Counted from the first letter of the stretch, positions 17,949 to 25,744 are shown. The stretch is DNA of 32,779 nt from Caryophanales bacterium UBA5364 (GCA_002410935.1 DHPM01000002.1:49737-82515), one strand, 5' to 3'. Numbers and translations are program-made. The notes: generated by a model not told the origin, from the letters alone.

Positions 17949-17985
17949 TTCATCACCTACTCTTTATTTTATGTTTTTTTTCAAA

Positions 17986-18005
17986 TAAAAAACACTCTTT
18001 CGTGT
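17986..18005 (-). terminator. Small 5'-leader hairpin before secE
   Basis: The minus strand has ACAC/GTGT with a six-base loop followed by six Ts, located right at the predicted transcript start. It is weak and could be a 5'-stabilising stem or a minor attenuator. Confidence 0.3.
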
Positions 18006-18013
18006 CTACAAGA

Positions 18014-18042
18014 AGAATATCATAGACAACACTTAAAGTCAA
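18014..18042 (-). promoter_or_regulatory. Sigma-A promoter for secE-nusG
   Basis: On the minus strand there is TTGACT (18037-18042), a 17-bp spacer and TATTCT (18014-18019), between the sigma-factor gene and secE. Confidence 0.75.
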
Positions 18043-18052
18043 TAGTTTTATT

Positions 18053-18670
18053 TTATTTTCTTAATTTTAATTCTGTTTTAACCTTGGCTTTAATTCTTTG
18101 AAGAGCATTATCAATTGACTTACTATCTTTATCCAGAATCTCAGCGATTTCATTATAATTAAAATTACTTATTTTCAAAGTGAATACTTGTTGTTCAAAA
18201 GGTGTTAATTTCTTTTCAATTGATTCTATTAATTCATTATTTCTTTCGATATCAAAAATAATGTTTTCAGGATTATAACTATTATCCTCTAATAATTTAT
18301 CTAAACTAACTATTTCATCATTATCATTATATACTTCAATTGAAATAGACTCATTTAATATTTTATGTTTTAATCTCCTAGAAGATACTACCAGTGAGAC
18401 GATCTTTCTTTCAACACATGTTTTAGCATAAGTATAAAAAGTAACATCTCTTTTGGTATCAAAACTATTAATAGCTTGATTTAAACCTAACATTCCTTCT
18501 TGAATTAAGTCATTTAATTCTAAACCACTATTTTTACAGTAGTTAAACATTTTTTGTGATACTCCAATAATGAGTGGGCGATATTTTTCAAATATAATAT
18601 TATTAGCTTCTTCATTATTTTCTTTTATATAAAATATTAATTCATTATCATTATAGTCCCGATAATTCAT
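18053..18670 (-). CDS. sigH: Sigma-70 family factor, SigH-like
   Basis: 205 residues. Region 2 spans about 25-100: LELNDLIQEGMLGLNQAINSFD (2.2, core binding) and VTFYTYAKTCVERKIVSLV (2.3-2.4, -10 recognition). Region 4 spans about 150-200: LTPFEQQVFTLKISNFNYNEIAEILDKDSKSIDNALQRIKAKV, with a clear helix-turn-helix. There is no region 1.1 or full region 3. Position before secE-nusG and after rlmB matches B. subtilis sigH (spo0H). AGGAGG, inside the end of rlmB, lies before the ATG. Regulon is unknown: sporulation, competence or stress are all possible. Confidence 0.85.
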   Translation of the reverse strand: MNYRDYNDNELIFYIKENNEEANNIIFEKYRPLIIGVSQKMFNYCKNSGLELNDLIQEGMLGLNQAINSFDTKRDVTFYTYAKTCVERKIVSLVVSSRRLKHKILNESISIEVYNDNDEIVSLDKLLEDNSYNPENIIFDIERNNELIESIEKKLTPFEQQVFTLKISNFNYNEIAEILDKDSKSIDNALQRIKAKVKTELKLRK

Positions 18671-18675
18671 TTATA

Positions 18676-19359
18676 CTACCTCCTACTAACTGCTTCATAA
18701 ACAATAATACCAGCAGCTACTGATGCATTTAGGCTGTTTACCTTACCTTTCATTGGAATAGTAGCAATGTAGTCACATGATTCTTTAATAATGCGACTCA
18801 TACCTCTTCCTTCACTACCAATTACTAAACAAATTGGTCCACTATAATCAATTTCTTTATAATTAGTTCCTTCCATATCAGTTCCAATAAACCAATACCC
18901 CTTTTTCTTCAAATATTTAATCGTACTACTAAGATTAGTAACCAATGCGATTTTTACATAATTACTAGCTCCAACACTAGTTCTAATAACGGTCTCAGTT
19001 ACTTCAACACTACGATTTTTAGGAATAATAATCCCACTTACTCCAGCAGCCTCACAAGTACGAATAATAGCACCAAAGTTATGAGGATCTTCAATATGAT
19101 CCAGCATAACAATAACACCATTATCATTAATAATAGAGTCGATATCAACATATTCATAATCTTCTCCTACTAATATTATACCCTGATGATTACCTTTAAC
19201 CATTTTATCCAACTCATATTTTTCGACATAATTAATTGAATAGTCTTTTAAACCATTTAATATTTCTTGATCATTAAATTGTTTATATAAATAAATTTTT
19301 TTAATCTTATTGTTGCCCTTGATATATTCCTTGACAACGTTTTTACCATATATATACAT
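18676..19359 (-). CDS. rlmB: 23S rRNA (guanosine2251-2'-O)-methyltransferase RlmB
   Basis: SPOUT/TrmH-family 2'-O-methyltransferase, 227 residues. A short substrate-binding domain begins MYIYGKNVVKEYIKG. Then come motif 1 MLDHIEDPHNFGAIIRTCEAAG, motif 2 LVIGSEGRGMSR and motif 3 VNSLNASVAAGIIVYEA. The IYGKNVV start and EDPHNFGAI sequence match RlmB (YacO), which modifies G2251 in the P loop. Placed between mrnC and sigH as in Bacillus, though the rae1 (yacP) gene usually found after it is missing. AAGGGT precedes the ATG. Confidence 0.92.
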   Translation of the reverse strand: MYIYGKNVVKEYIKGNNKIKKIYLYKQFNDQEILNGLKDYSINYVEKYELDKMVKGNHQGIILVGEDYEYVDIDSIINDNGVIVMLDHIEDPHNFGAIIRTCEAAGVSGIIIPKNRSVEVTETVIRTSVGASNYVKIALVTNLSSTIKYLKKKGYWFIGTDMEGTNYKEIDYSGPICLVIGSEGRGMSRIIKESCDYIATIPMKGKVNSLNASVAAGIIVYEAVSRR

Positions 19360-19369
19360 AATACCCTTT

Positions 19370-19750
19370 CTAATGATTATTATTTAAAATATAATTCATT
19401 ATCTCATCGATTCTATCTTGATTATTTTCTAAATATAACCATCCTATTAATGCTTCTAAACCAGTTGCATATTTATAAGTTACAATATCGGTGTTTTTAG
19501 GGTGACTACTCCCCTTATGATTACGAGCACGATAAACAATACTTAATTCTTCTTCTGTCAATAAATTAGAATCCATCATATCTTTTAAGTATTTAGATTG
19601 ACCTCTCGCACTAACATATTTTACTGATTCTTTTTGAAGTTCATTAACTTTTTCAATACCTTTATTTAATAAATATTCTCGAATATAAATTTCATAAACA
19701 CTATCCCCTAGATAAGCAAGTGCAAGCACATTACGACTACTATTTCTCAT
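19370..19750 (-). CDS. mrnC: Mini-ribonuclease III
   Basis: RNase III-like nuclease without a double-stranded RNA-binding domain, which trims the 23S rRNA precursor. Conserved RNase III motif LALAYLGDSVYEIYIREYLL is near the start, then ARNHKGSSHPKNTDIVTYKYATGLEALIGWLYL carries the second catalytic acidic cluster. From the ATG at 19750 it has 126 residues and overlaps the rbgA end by 11 bases; a longer frame to 19804 adds an unlikely hydrophobic lead. The ribosome site is poor (GAAG), so translation probably depends on rbgA. Position before rlmB is the Bacillus order. Confidence 0.9.
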   Translation of the reverse strand: MRNSSRNVLALAYLGDSVYEIYIREYLLNKGIEKVNELQKESVKYVSARGQSKYLKDMMDSNLLTEEELSIVYRARNHKGSSHPKNTDIVTYKYATGLEALIGWLYLENNQDRIDEIMNYILNNNH

Positions 19751-20612
19751 AATCTTCGATTCGATCAAAAGTAATATTTTTAATAGTACCATCTTTAATT
19801 TCATTAATGATAATACTTACTACCTTATCGTAATCAATTTCCCCACCTTTAATTAAACATCCTCGTCTTTTACCGATATAATCTAAAACTTCAATAATGT
19901 CATCATTAACTTCTTCCAGTCCATATCGTTCTTTTAAGACCTGAGGATATAGCGTAAATAAAGTATTAATAATATACTCGACAACAGCATAAATAGGTAG
20001 CACTTCTTCTTTAATAGCCGTAAGACTCGCTAAATTAAAAGCTACTTTCTCATCTTCCAGTTTCGGCCATAAGATACCAGGAGTATCTAATAGTTCTAAT
20101 TTCTCATTAATTCTAATCCAGTCTAAACTTTTGGTAACACCTGGTTTATTCCCTACATTGGTTGTTTTTTTACCAACTAAACGATTAATTAAGGTACTCT
20201 TTCCCGCATTCGGAATACCAACAATTAAAACTCTTGTTTTTCTTTTTAACATTCCTTTAGCTTCACGACGACTATTGGCCTCTTCCATAACACTTTCCGT
20301 TAAATTAATTAAACCTTTAATATCAGGTTTATGTTCTAAGTTCATACCAATGACTTTATAGCCTAAGTCCTCATAGTATTTAATCCATTTATTAGTTTCA
20401 ACCATATCACATAGATCAATCTTCGTCATAACGATAATTCTTGGTTTATCTTTAATATAATTATCAATGTCTTTAATTTTAGATGAGTAAGGTATTCTCG
20501 CATCTAATACTTCATATACCACATCGATATAACTAATATTTTCACTAATCAACCTTTTCGTTTTAGCCATATGTCCGGGATACCAGTTGATATTTATTTT
20601 ATTTTCATTCAT
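19740..20612 (-). CDS. rbgA: Ribosome biogenesis GTPase RbgA (YlqF)
   Basis: Circularly permuted GTPase needed for late 50S assembly, 290 residues. Motif order is G4 TKID (about 62-65), G1 GIPNAGKSTLINRL (about 131), G2 in NVGNKPGVTKS, then G3 DTPGILWP. This permuted order and the start INWYPGHMAKTKR are diagnostic. The C-terminal all-helical domain contains KRRGCLIKGGEIDYDK. The ATG lies inside the end of the rhuM gene (8-base overlap), with GGTGAT as ribosome site. In many Bacillota it follows rplS or lepB; here accessory genes separate them. Confidence 0.95.
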   Translation of the reverse strand: MNENKININWYPGHMAKTKRLISENISYIDVVYEVLDARIPYSSKIKDIDNYIKDKPRIIVMTKIDLCDMVETNKWIKYYEDLGYKVIGMNLEHKPDIKGLINLTESVMEEANSRREAKGMLKRKTRVLIVGIPNAGKSTLINRLVGKKTTNVGNKPGVTKSLDWIRINEKLELLDTPGILWPKLEDEKVAFNLASLTAIKEEVLPIYAVVEYIINTLFTLYPQVLKERYGLEEVNDDIIEVLDYIGKRRGCLIKGGEIDYDKVVSIIINEIKDGTIKNITFDRIEDYEK

Positions 20613-21642
20613 TTAAATCACCATTGCTACTTTCTTTAATGTATTTTTTGTAAAATTCATCCATTGATGAGATATATTTTTGATCTTGTATGATTCTAAA
20701 CTTTTCATATTCCCTTTCTGCTTTTGATACAGCTTGCTTATGGGATATTTTACCAGAGTTAGAAAGCACTTTTTTTCTTCTGAACTTTAATAAATCATCA
20801 GTAGCATTGATCCAATCTTTCATAGTCATTATATGTCTTTCTCTTGCTTCATCTTCAGCAAAAACCAAGAACAAATTTGTCAATTCATTTAATTTAGTTA
20901 ATTCTTCTTTGTTAAGATAGTTTTTAGCTACAGTTACATCATATTTATAGATTAAACCATCCGGACTATTTTTCCAGTTAGTAAGCCCCATATATTCTTT
21001 GTTTGAGTCGGCTCTTGAAAAGATTAACTCAGCTGCTGAATGACCTGAAATAGCAAAATGAAGTTTATTTTGAACTATTTTAAAGAAAGTATATGCCTCT
21101 TCAGATTTAGAGTCATAATCCGTCGATGTAGTAATAAATAAATCTGTTATTTTTTGATAAGACATTCTTTCACTAACTCTAATCAGTTTTATTCGTTCTA
21201 ATAACTCATCAAAATATTTATAATCATATTTATTACCTTTAATAAATCTTTCATCATTAAGAACAAAACCTTTTGTCATATATTCTTTAATTACTTTTGT
21301 TGCCCATATTCTAAATGCTGTAGCTTTTTTAGAATTTACTCTATAACCTACGGCTATAATTGCATCTAAACTATAAATATTAACATCAGTTGTTTGTTTT
21401 TTATTTTCAATAGCCCCATGTTTAGTGGTTATTTCCATTTTGGAAATAACCACTTTAGGATTTAATTCTTCTTCATTAAAAATATTATTTAAATGTTTAG
21501 ATATAGCAGGAACTCCGACCTCAAATACTTGTGACATACCTTTTTGAGTTAACCATAATGTTTCATCTTTAAAGATAGCATCAACTACTACATTACCATC
21601 CTTGTCTTCATATATTAAAATATTGTTCTTTAGTTCTTTCAA
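20605..21642 (-). CDS. RhuM-family protein
   Basis: 345 residues matching the virulence protein RhuM family, first named in a Salmonella pathogenicity island and common in gut bacterial accessory loci. Seen: IYEDKDGNVVVDAIFKDETLWLTQKGMSQVFEVGVPAISKHLNNIF (helix-turn-helix-like N-terminus), TTDVNIYSLDAIIAVGYRVNSKKATAFRIWATKVIKEYM, ISGHSAAELIFSRADS, and DWINATDDLLKFRRKKVL. The molecular role is not established; DNA binding is inferred from the N-terminus. Start is a TTG at 21642, five bases from AAGGTG. It has its own promoter and overlaps rbgA by 8 bases, an odd link between an accessory gene and an essential one. Confidence 0.88.
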   Translation of the reverse strand: MKELKNNILIYEDKDGNVVVDAIFKDETLWLTQKGMSQVFEVGVPAISKHLNNIFNEEELNPKVVISKMEITTKHGAIENKKQTTDVNIYSLDAIIAVGYRVNSKKATAFRIWATKVIKEYMTKGFVLNDERFIKGNKYDYKYFDELLERIKLIRVSERMSYQKITDLFITTSTDYDSKSEEAYTFFKIVQNKLHFAISGHSAAELIFSRADSNKEYMGLTNWKNSPDGLIYKYDVTVAKNYLNKEELTKLNELTNLFLVFAEDEARERHIMTMKDWINATDDLLKFRRKKVLSNSGKISHKQAVSKAEREYEKFRIIQDQKYISSMDEFYKKYIKESSNGDLNE

Positions 21643-21666
21643 TGTAGCACCTTCTTTCTTTAAATT

Positions 21667-21695
21667 TGTATACTTTTTGTAAAAACTCTTTTCAA
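21667..21695 (-). promoter_or_regulatory. Sigma-A promoter for rhuM-rbgA and following genes
   Basis: On the minus strand there is TTGAAA (21690-21695), a 17-bp spacer and TATACA (21667-21672), about 25 bases before the TTG start. No other clear promoter is seen before rbgA, mrnC, rlmB or sigH. Confidence 0.65.
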
Positions 21696-21740
21696 ATAAA
21701 GCTATATTCTATCGCCCTTTCCAACAATCCAAACTATCTT

Positions 21741-22190
21741 TCAAAGATTTTTACTATATTTCATACAAGTTCTTTTTTCCGTTTCATCAATTATTTTGAA
21801 TCCATATTTTTGATATAATTTTTTGGCATTTTGATTTTCAGTCATAACATTAATAGTAATACTTTGAATATTGTTATCATTTATATAGTTTAACGCCCAC
21901 TCAATCAATTTTGTTCCAATACCTTTTCCTCTAAAACTTTCTTCAACATATAACGCATCTATTTTAGAAGTATAATCTTCTACAATTAAATAAATATATC
22001 CACATATTACATCATTTAATTCACATAAATAGATTATTTTATTATTCATATTAAGAACATTACAATAAAACCCTTTTACTTTAAAATTAGGGTCAATACT
22101 ATCATCATAAGTTCTTTCATCTTGAATCAATTTAGTTAGTAATATATCTAATTTGTCACTATCATTAATGTTCGCTAGTCTAAACTTCAT
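21741..22190 (-). CDS. GNAT-family N-acetyltransferase
   Basis: 149 residues. Motif A, which binds acetyl-CoA pyrophosphate, is VEESFRGKGIGTKLIEWAL at about 88-106 (R/Q-x-x-G-x-G/A form). Motif B lies in ITINVMTENQNAKKLYQKYGFKIIDE, the usual end of GNAT enzymes. The N-terminus MKFRLANINDSDKLDILLTKL is also typical. The acceptor substrate cannot be told: small molecule or protein N-terminus. AAGGAA lies before the ATG. The start codon overlaps the stop of a seven-codon upstream frame. It is a single gene between the acyl-CoA ligase terminator and rhuM. Confidence 0.88.
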   Translation of the reverse strand: MKFRLANINDSDKLDILLTKLIQDERTYDDSIDPNFKVKGFYCNVLNMNNKIIYLCELNDVICGYIYLIVEDYTSKIDALYVEESFRGKGIGTKLIEWALNYINDNNIQSITINVMTENQNAKKLYQKYGFKIIDETEKRTCMKYSKNL

Positions 22191-22210
22191 TTTTCGTTCC
22201 TTTTTGCCAT
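22187..22210 (-). CDS. Candidate 7-residue leader peptide before the acetyltransferase
   Basis: ATG at 22210 with GGTGGTGAT upstream encodes MAKRNEK and ends in a TGA that overlaps the acetyltransferase ATG (ATGA). The second ribosome site, AAGGAA, lies within it. Small size means chance cannot be excluded. Confidence 0.3.
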   Translation of the reverse strand: MAKRNEK

Positions 22211-22226
22211 ATTAATCACCACCAAC

Positions 22227-22235
22227 ATTATAACA
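22227..22235 (-). promoter_or_regulatory. Extended -10 promoter for the acetyltransferase gene
   Basis: The minus strand has TGT-TATAAT (TATAAT at 22232-22227) just after the acyl-CoA ligase terminator. There is no good -35. Confidence 0.5.
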
Positions 22236-22240
22236 CAAAA

Positions 22241-22263
22241 AAGATGATTCTATTCATCATCTT
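22241..22263 (-). terminator. Terminator of the acyl-CoA ligase gene
   Basis: 8-bp stem AAGATGAT/ATCATCTT on the minus strand with a seven-base loop, followed by TTTT(T). The stop codon is in the loop region. Confidence 0.75.
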
Positions 22264-23944
22264 CTTGTTCATTAGACTCTTTTTCTAATTCACCATAAGC
22301 AACTTTACCTACTAATGTTTTAGGAAGCGACTTACGGTATTCGAAAGTATAAGGCATTGCATATTTACTTATATTTTTTAAACAATGCTTATAAATACTC
22401 TTTCTAACTTCTTCTGTATCTTCAATATCATCTTTTAGAATAACAAAAGCTTTTATCTTTTGACCTTTATATTCATCTTTTACTCCAATAACAGTTGAAG
22501 CTAAGACATCGGGATGGCTTTCAATAACGTTTTCAATATAATGAGGATAAATATTATACCCTGAGGAAACAATCATTCTTTTTAATCGTTGATGAAAATA
22601 AACAAAACCATCTTTATCCATTGAACCTAAGTCACCAGTATGTAACCAAGTTCGTCCATCTTTATGAGTTTGTAATGCAAGAACCGTTTCTTTAGGAGAA
22701 TTTAAGTATCCTAACATAACTGTAGGTCCACTAATACAAATCTCCCCTTGTTCATTTATAGGGACTTCCTCTTGAGTATTAGGATAAACAATCTTAAATA
22801 TCATATCTGGATAAGGAACACCGATACTACCTTCTTTAGCTGTTTCTTTAGGTGTTAGACAAGTAGCAGAGACTGATTCGGTCATTCCATAACCTTCTCT
22901 TATTTGAATATTAGCATTATGCTCTTTTAAAAATTCATCGATTTTTTTCTTTAATGGTGGAGAAAGCGAATCCCCTCCTGAGATAACACATTTTAAATAT
23001 GATAAATCAACATTCTTCATCTTTTTATTTCTAGTTAATGCTTCAAATAAGGTTGGGACTCCAACAATAAAATTAGGCTTATACTTTTTAAATAACTCAT
23101 CAAACTTCTTGGCATTAAATTGGGGTATTAAAATACATTTACACCCCATATAGAAAATGGTATGAATACATACTCCTAAACCAAACCCGTGGAAAATTGG
23201 CATAATCCCTAACATTGAATCCCCTGGTTTCATACAGTCACTTGCAATATCGCTTTGCATAGCTAACGCATTAAAGTTTAGATTACTAAGTAAGATTCCT
23301 TTAGGATCCCCCGTAGTACCTCCACTATATAAAATAACCGCAGGATCAATATCTTTCTTGTCAAGTCGGTATTCTCCAAGATAGTCATTGCCCATTTTAA
23401 TAAATTCTGACCAATGAATCACATCTGAATTATTAATTGGTTTTATCTTATGACCTTTCATAACATAGTAACCAATAGCGGGAATTAATGGCATCTTATC
23501 TTTAATTGATGATACAACAATTTTCTTTAATTTAGTTTCATCTTTTATATTTTCAAACTTTTGATAAGTCATATCAAGAGTAATCGCTAGAACACTTTCC
23601 GAAGAATTTAAATATATTTTTATTTCTCCTTCACTTGATAAGGGATGCACCATTGAAGCAATAGCTCCAATTAGGTTAATTGCATAAAAAGCAATAATAG
23701 CTTGGGGACAATTAGGCATACAAATAGTAACTTTATCGTTTTCTTTAATACCTAGTGCTTTTAATGACTTAGCACATTCATTAACTTCTTTAATAAAATT
23801 TTTATAAGTTGATTTTGTTCCATAAAAATCATAAATAATATTAGTAGGATATTTTAAAGCTGTTTGTTCAATTAATTGAAACAGTGAGCCATTAGGATAA
23901 TTTAATTGATATTTGTCTTCATGATTAATCTTTTTTGTTTTCAT
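22250..23944 (-). CDS. AMP-forming acyl-CoA synthetase/ligase
   Basis: 564-residue ANL-superfamily enzyme that activates a carboxylic acid through an acyl-adenylate. The P-loop-like motif is VILYSGGTTGDPKGILLSNLN at about 212-232, then GYGMTES near 355 and TGDLGSMDKDGF with KRMIVSSGYNIYP (hinge) near 445-480. The catalytic lysine is likely in TLVGKVAY near the C-terminus. It resembles long-chain fatty acyl-CoA ligases, but chain length cannot be read. The ATG at 23944 lies inside the end of the upstream acyltransferase-like gene (20-base overlap), with AAGG upstream; an in-frame TTG two codons earlier is too close to it. Confidence 0.92.
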   Translation of the reverse strand: MKTKKINHEDKYQLNYPNGSLFQLIEQTALKYPTNIIYDFYGTKSTYKNFIKEVNECAKSLKALGIKENDKVTICMPNCPQAIIAFYAINLIGAIASMVHPLSSEGEIKIYLNSSESVLAITLDMTYQKFENIKDETKLKKIVVSSIKDKMPLIPAIGYYVMKGHKIKPINNSDVIHWSEFIKMGNDYLGEYRLDKKDIDPAVILYSGGTTGDPKGILLSNLNFNALAMQSDIASDCMKPGDSMLGIMPIFHGFGLGVCIHTIFYMGCKCILIPQFNAKKFDELFKKYKPNFIVGVPTLFEALTRNKKMKNVDLSYLKCVISGGDSLSPPLKKKIDEFLKEHNANIQIREGYGMTESVSATCLTPKETAKEGSIGVPYPDMIFKIVYPNTQEEVPINEQGEICISGPTVMLGYLNSPKETVLALQTHKDGRTWLHTGDLGSMDKDGFVYFHQRLKRMIVSSGYNIYPHYIENVIESHPDVLASTVIGVKDEYKGQKIKAFVILKDDIEDTEEVRKSIYKHCLKNISKYAMPYTFEYRKSLPKTLVGKVAYGELEKESNEQEDDE

Positions 23945-24809
23945 ACTCAATACCTTCCATTATTTCATTATCTAAAATAGTTGGATTAGCTAGGATATAT
24001 TTTAATAAGTTAATTGATTTAGCAAAATAAAATCCATCAGCAATTCTTTCATCTAAAGTAACACCAAATTCAACAATATCACGAATTTCTGGTTTACCTT
24101 TTTCATTAATAATTTGTTCTTTATGAACAGTTCCAATTGCTACTAAAACAGAATTAGTTCCCCATTCATTTAAATGGTGGTAAATAGCATTACATTTAAT
24201 ACTACCTAAATTAGTAAGCAAGACTGATGCGAAATTATAGTCTCCTTCCATAATTGATTTAGGCATTAAACCATGGTTGTTTAATTTATTTAAAAGCCAA
24301 ACAATAAAAGCAATAATAAAGTTAGGTAACTTTGATACTAAATCCATTAATTTATCTAACGAAGAATTACGGTTTGTCCTAGCCTTACTAACATGCTCTT
24401 GAACTTTTCTAGAAATATCTTCTAATTTATCATTATTATCAATATCAATAACAACTAATGCTTCATCAGCATTATCTTCTTTTTTAACTTTAGCAACAAA
24501 CGCTAGTGATATTTTATTACGATCATAAAACTTACGATTAACAACGAATCGATTTAATAGTGGTCGATGATAGACCGTTTTTGCAATTGCAAAATTAAAG
24601 GCATGAAAAAGATGAATTTTTTCTTCTCTTTTTTTATTTTTCTTTTCTAAATATTTTAATAACTCTGTGACATCTATTTTTTCATTAATATAGACTTCAG
24701 AACCCCCTCTAGTGGGTGCAATATGGGTTATAAGACGATGAATAATGTCTAAATTTCTAACTTTTACTCCATCAGGACGATCAGTAAATCTCTTTCTTGT
24801 ACTACTCAT
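23925..24809 (-). CDS. Stand-alone 2-oxoacid dehydrogenase E2-like acyltransferase-fold protein
   Basis: 294 residues with the chloramphenicol-acetyltransferase-like fold of E2 catalytic domains but no lipoyl or subunit-binding domain. Seen: IHLFHAFNFAIAKTVYHRPLLNRF near 65-88, KISLAFVAKV, ASVLLTNLGSIKC, and FGVTLDERIADGFYFAKSINLLKYILANP near the end. That last block aligns with the E2 active site DHRxxDG, but the catalytic His is Glu (DERIADG). The C-terminal Asp-Gly is kept. A hydrophobic stretch NFIIAFIVWLLNKL is near 165-178. It overlaps the acyl-CoA ligase by 20 bases and has its own promoter. Acyl transfer from the ligase product is a guess, given the missing His. Confidence 0.8.
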   Translation of the reverse strand: MSSTRKRFTDRPDGVKVRNLDIIHRLITHIAPTRGGSEVYINEKIDVTELLKYLEKKNKKREEKIHLFHAFNFAIAKTVYHRPLLNRFVVNRKFYDRNKISLAFVAKVKKEDNADEALVVIDIDNNDKLEDISRKVQEHVSKARTNRNSSLDKLMDLVSKLPNFIIAFIVWLLNKLNNHGLMPKSIMEGDYNFASVLLTNLGSIKCNAIYHHLNEWGTNSVLVAIGTVHKEQIINEKGKPEIRDIVEFGVTLDERIADGFYFAKSINLLKYILANPTILDNEIMEGIEYENKKD

Positions 24810-24832
24810 TTCATTCCTCCTACAATATATAT

Positions 24833-24861
24833 AGTATATACTATTTTATAAATTTTGACAA
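24833..24861 (-). promoter_or_regulatory. Sigma-A promoter for the acyltransferase-like/ligase pair
   Basis: On the minus strand there is TTGTCA (24856-24861), a 17-bp spacer and TATACT (24833-24838). The leader is short, with AGGAGG close to the start point. Confidence 0.7.
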
Positions 24862-24867
24862 ATAAAA

Positions 24868-24883
24868 AAGTGATTGCTCACTT
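24868..24883 (-). terminator. Terminator of lepB
   Basis: 6-bp stem AAGTGA/TCACTT with a four-base loop, then TTTTATTT on the minus strand. The lepB TGA lies inside it. Confidence 0.7.
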
Positions 24884-25372
24884 ATTTATTTTACCAAAAT
24901 TAGTAAATGGAAAAAGGCTGAAATTGGTTGTCCCTATAATTCTTGATTCTTCAATTAAGCCAAGCATTCGACTATCAACTGAATTACTACGATTATCACC
25001 TAAGACAAAGTACATTCCTTCAGGTATCTTTTGATAACCTAAATAGTTTAAATCAAAGTCACTTGGTGACTCATTTATAACATCATCGATTTGTTTTCCA
25101 TTAATATAGAGTTTATTATCAACATACTTAATATGTTCACCAGGTAATCCAATAACTCTTTTTACTAATTTACTATCCTCATTTATAAAAACAACAATAT
25201 CAAATCGATTATAAGAATGATCATACTTCTTTAATAATAATACTTCTTTATCATCTAAAGTAGGATACATGGAATTTCCCTTAACAATTACAGGTGTTAT
25301 CAAGTAAGTTCTAACGAGAATAACTCCTACAATAATTAGGATATAGATTAGTACTTCCTTTAACAATTTCAT
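24878..25372 (-). CDS. lepB: Signal peptidase I
   Basis: 164-residue type I signal peptidase, membrane-anchored by one N-terminal helix (VLIYILIIVGVILVRTYL). Catalytic serine is in GNSMYPTL at about residues 33-40. The catalytic lysine is in KLVKRVIGLPGEHI near 70, and box E is VLGDNRSNSVDSRMLGLI near 122-139. The Ser/Lys dyad is intact and length is typical of the Gram-positive form. GGTGAAAT just after the rplS terminator hairpin is the only ribosome site. The rplS-lepB neighbourhood is common in Bacillota. Confidence 0.95.
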   Translation of the reverse strand: MKLLKEVLIYILIIVGVILVRTYLITPVIVKGNSMYPTLDDKEVLLLKKYDHSYNRFDIVVFINEDSKLVKRVIGLPGEHIKYVDNKLYINGKQIDDVINESPSDFDLNYLGYQKIPEGMYFVLGDNRSNSVDSRMLGLIEESRIIGTTNFSLFPFTNFGKINK

Positions 25373-25382
25373 ATTTCACCAA

Positions 25383-25406
25383 AAAATAAGGCATTAGCCT
25401 TATTTT
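25383..25406 (-). terminator. Hairpin between rplS and lepB
   Basis: 10-bp perfect stem AAAATAAGGC/GCCTTATTTT with a four-base loop, continuing into Ts on the minus strand. The rplS TAA is in the stem, and the lepB ribosome site begins right after the T-run, suggesting attenuation of lepB. Confidence 0.75.
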
Positions 25407-25738
25407 CTTTCCTTGATTTTTGGTTGGCTAACTAAATCTCTTAAGTAGTTTAATTTAGCACGTCTAACTCGACCTTTTCTCACAACTGTTATCATATCCA
25501 CAACTGGTGAGTTCATTGGAAAGGTTCTTTCAACACCTACACCATTAGAATTTTTTCTAACGATGAAGTTTCTTCCAACGCCACTACCTTTGATAGCAAT
25601 AACAATTCCTTCAAAAGCTTGAATTCTCTTACGTTTACCTTCAATAACATTAACATCTACTCGAACAGTATCTCCAACGCGGAATTCTGGCAAATCAGTA
25701 CGGATTTGCTTTTTAGTTATCTTTTCAACTAAATTCAC
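25400..25738 (-). CDS. rplS: 50S ribosomal protein L19
   Basis: 112 residues from the GTG at 25738 ([19 protein letters not shown]), with GGAG nine bases upstream. The longer frame to 25792 crosses the leader RNA and is rejected. Family sequence [33 protein letters not shown] and [11 protein letters not shown] are all present. L19 lies at the 30S-50S interface. It has its own promoter and an L19-leader-like element. In many Bacillota it follows trmD directly; here the ppaC unit lies between them. Confidence 0.96.
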   Translation of the reverse strand: MNLVEKITKKQIRTDLPEFRVGDTVRVDVNVIEGKRKRIQAFEGIVIAIKGSGVGRNFIVRKNSNGVGVERTFPMNSPVVDMITVVRKGRVRRAKLNYLRDLVSQPKIKERK

Positions 25739-25744
25739 AATGTC

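Noticed and set aside
17949..18052. A missed rpmG gene before secE
   Set aside because: No frame in this gap encodes an L33-like sequence; it holds only the promoter and leader of secE.
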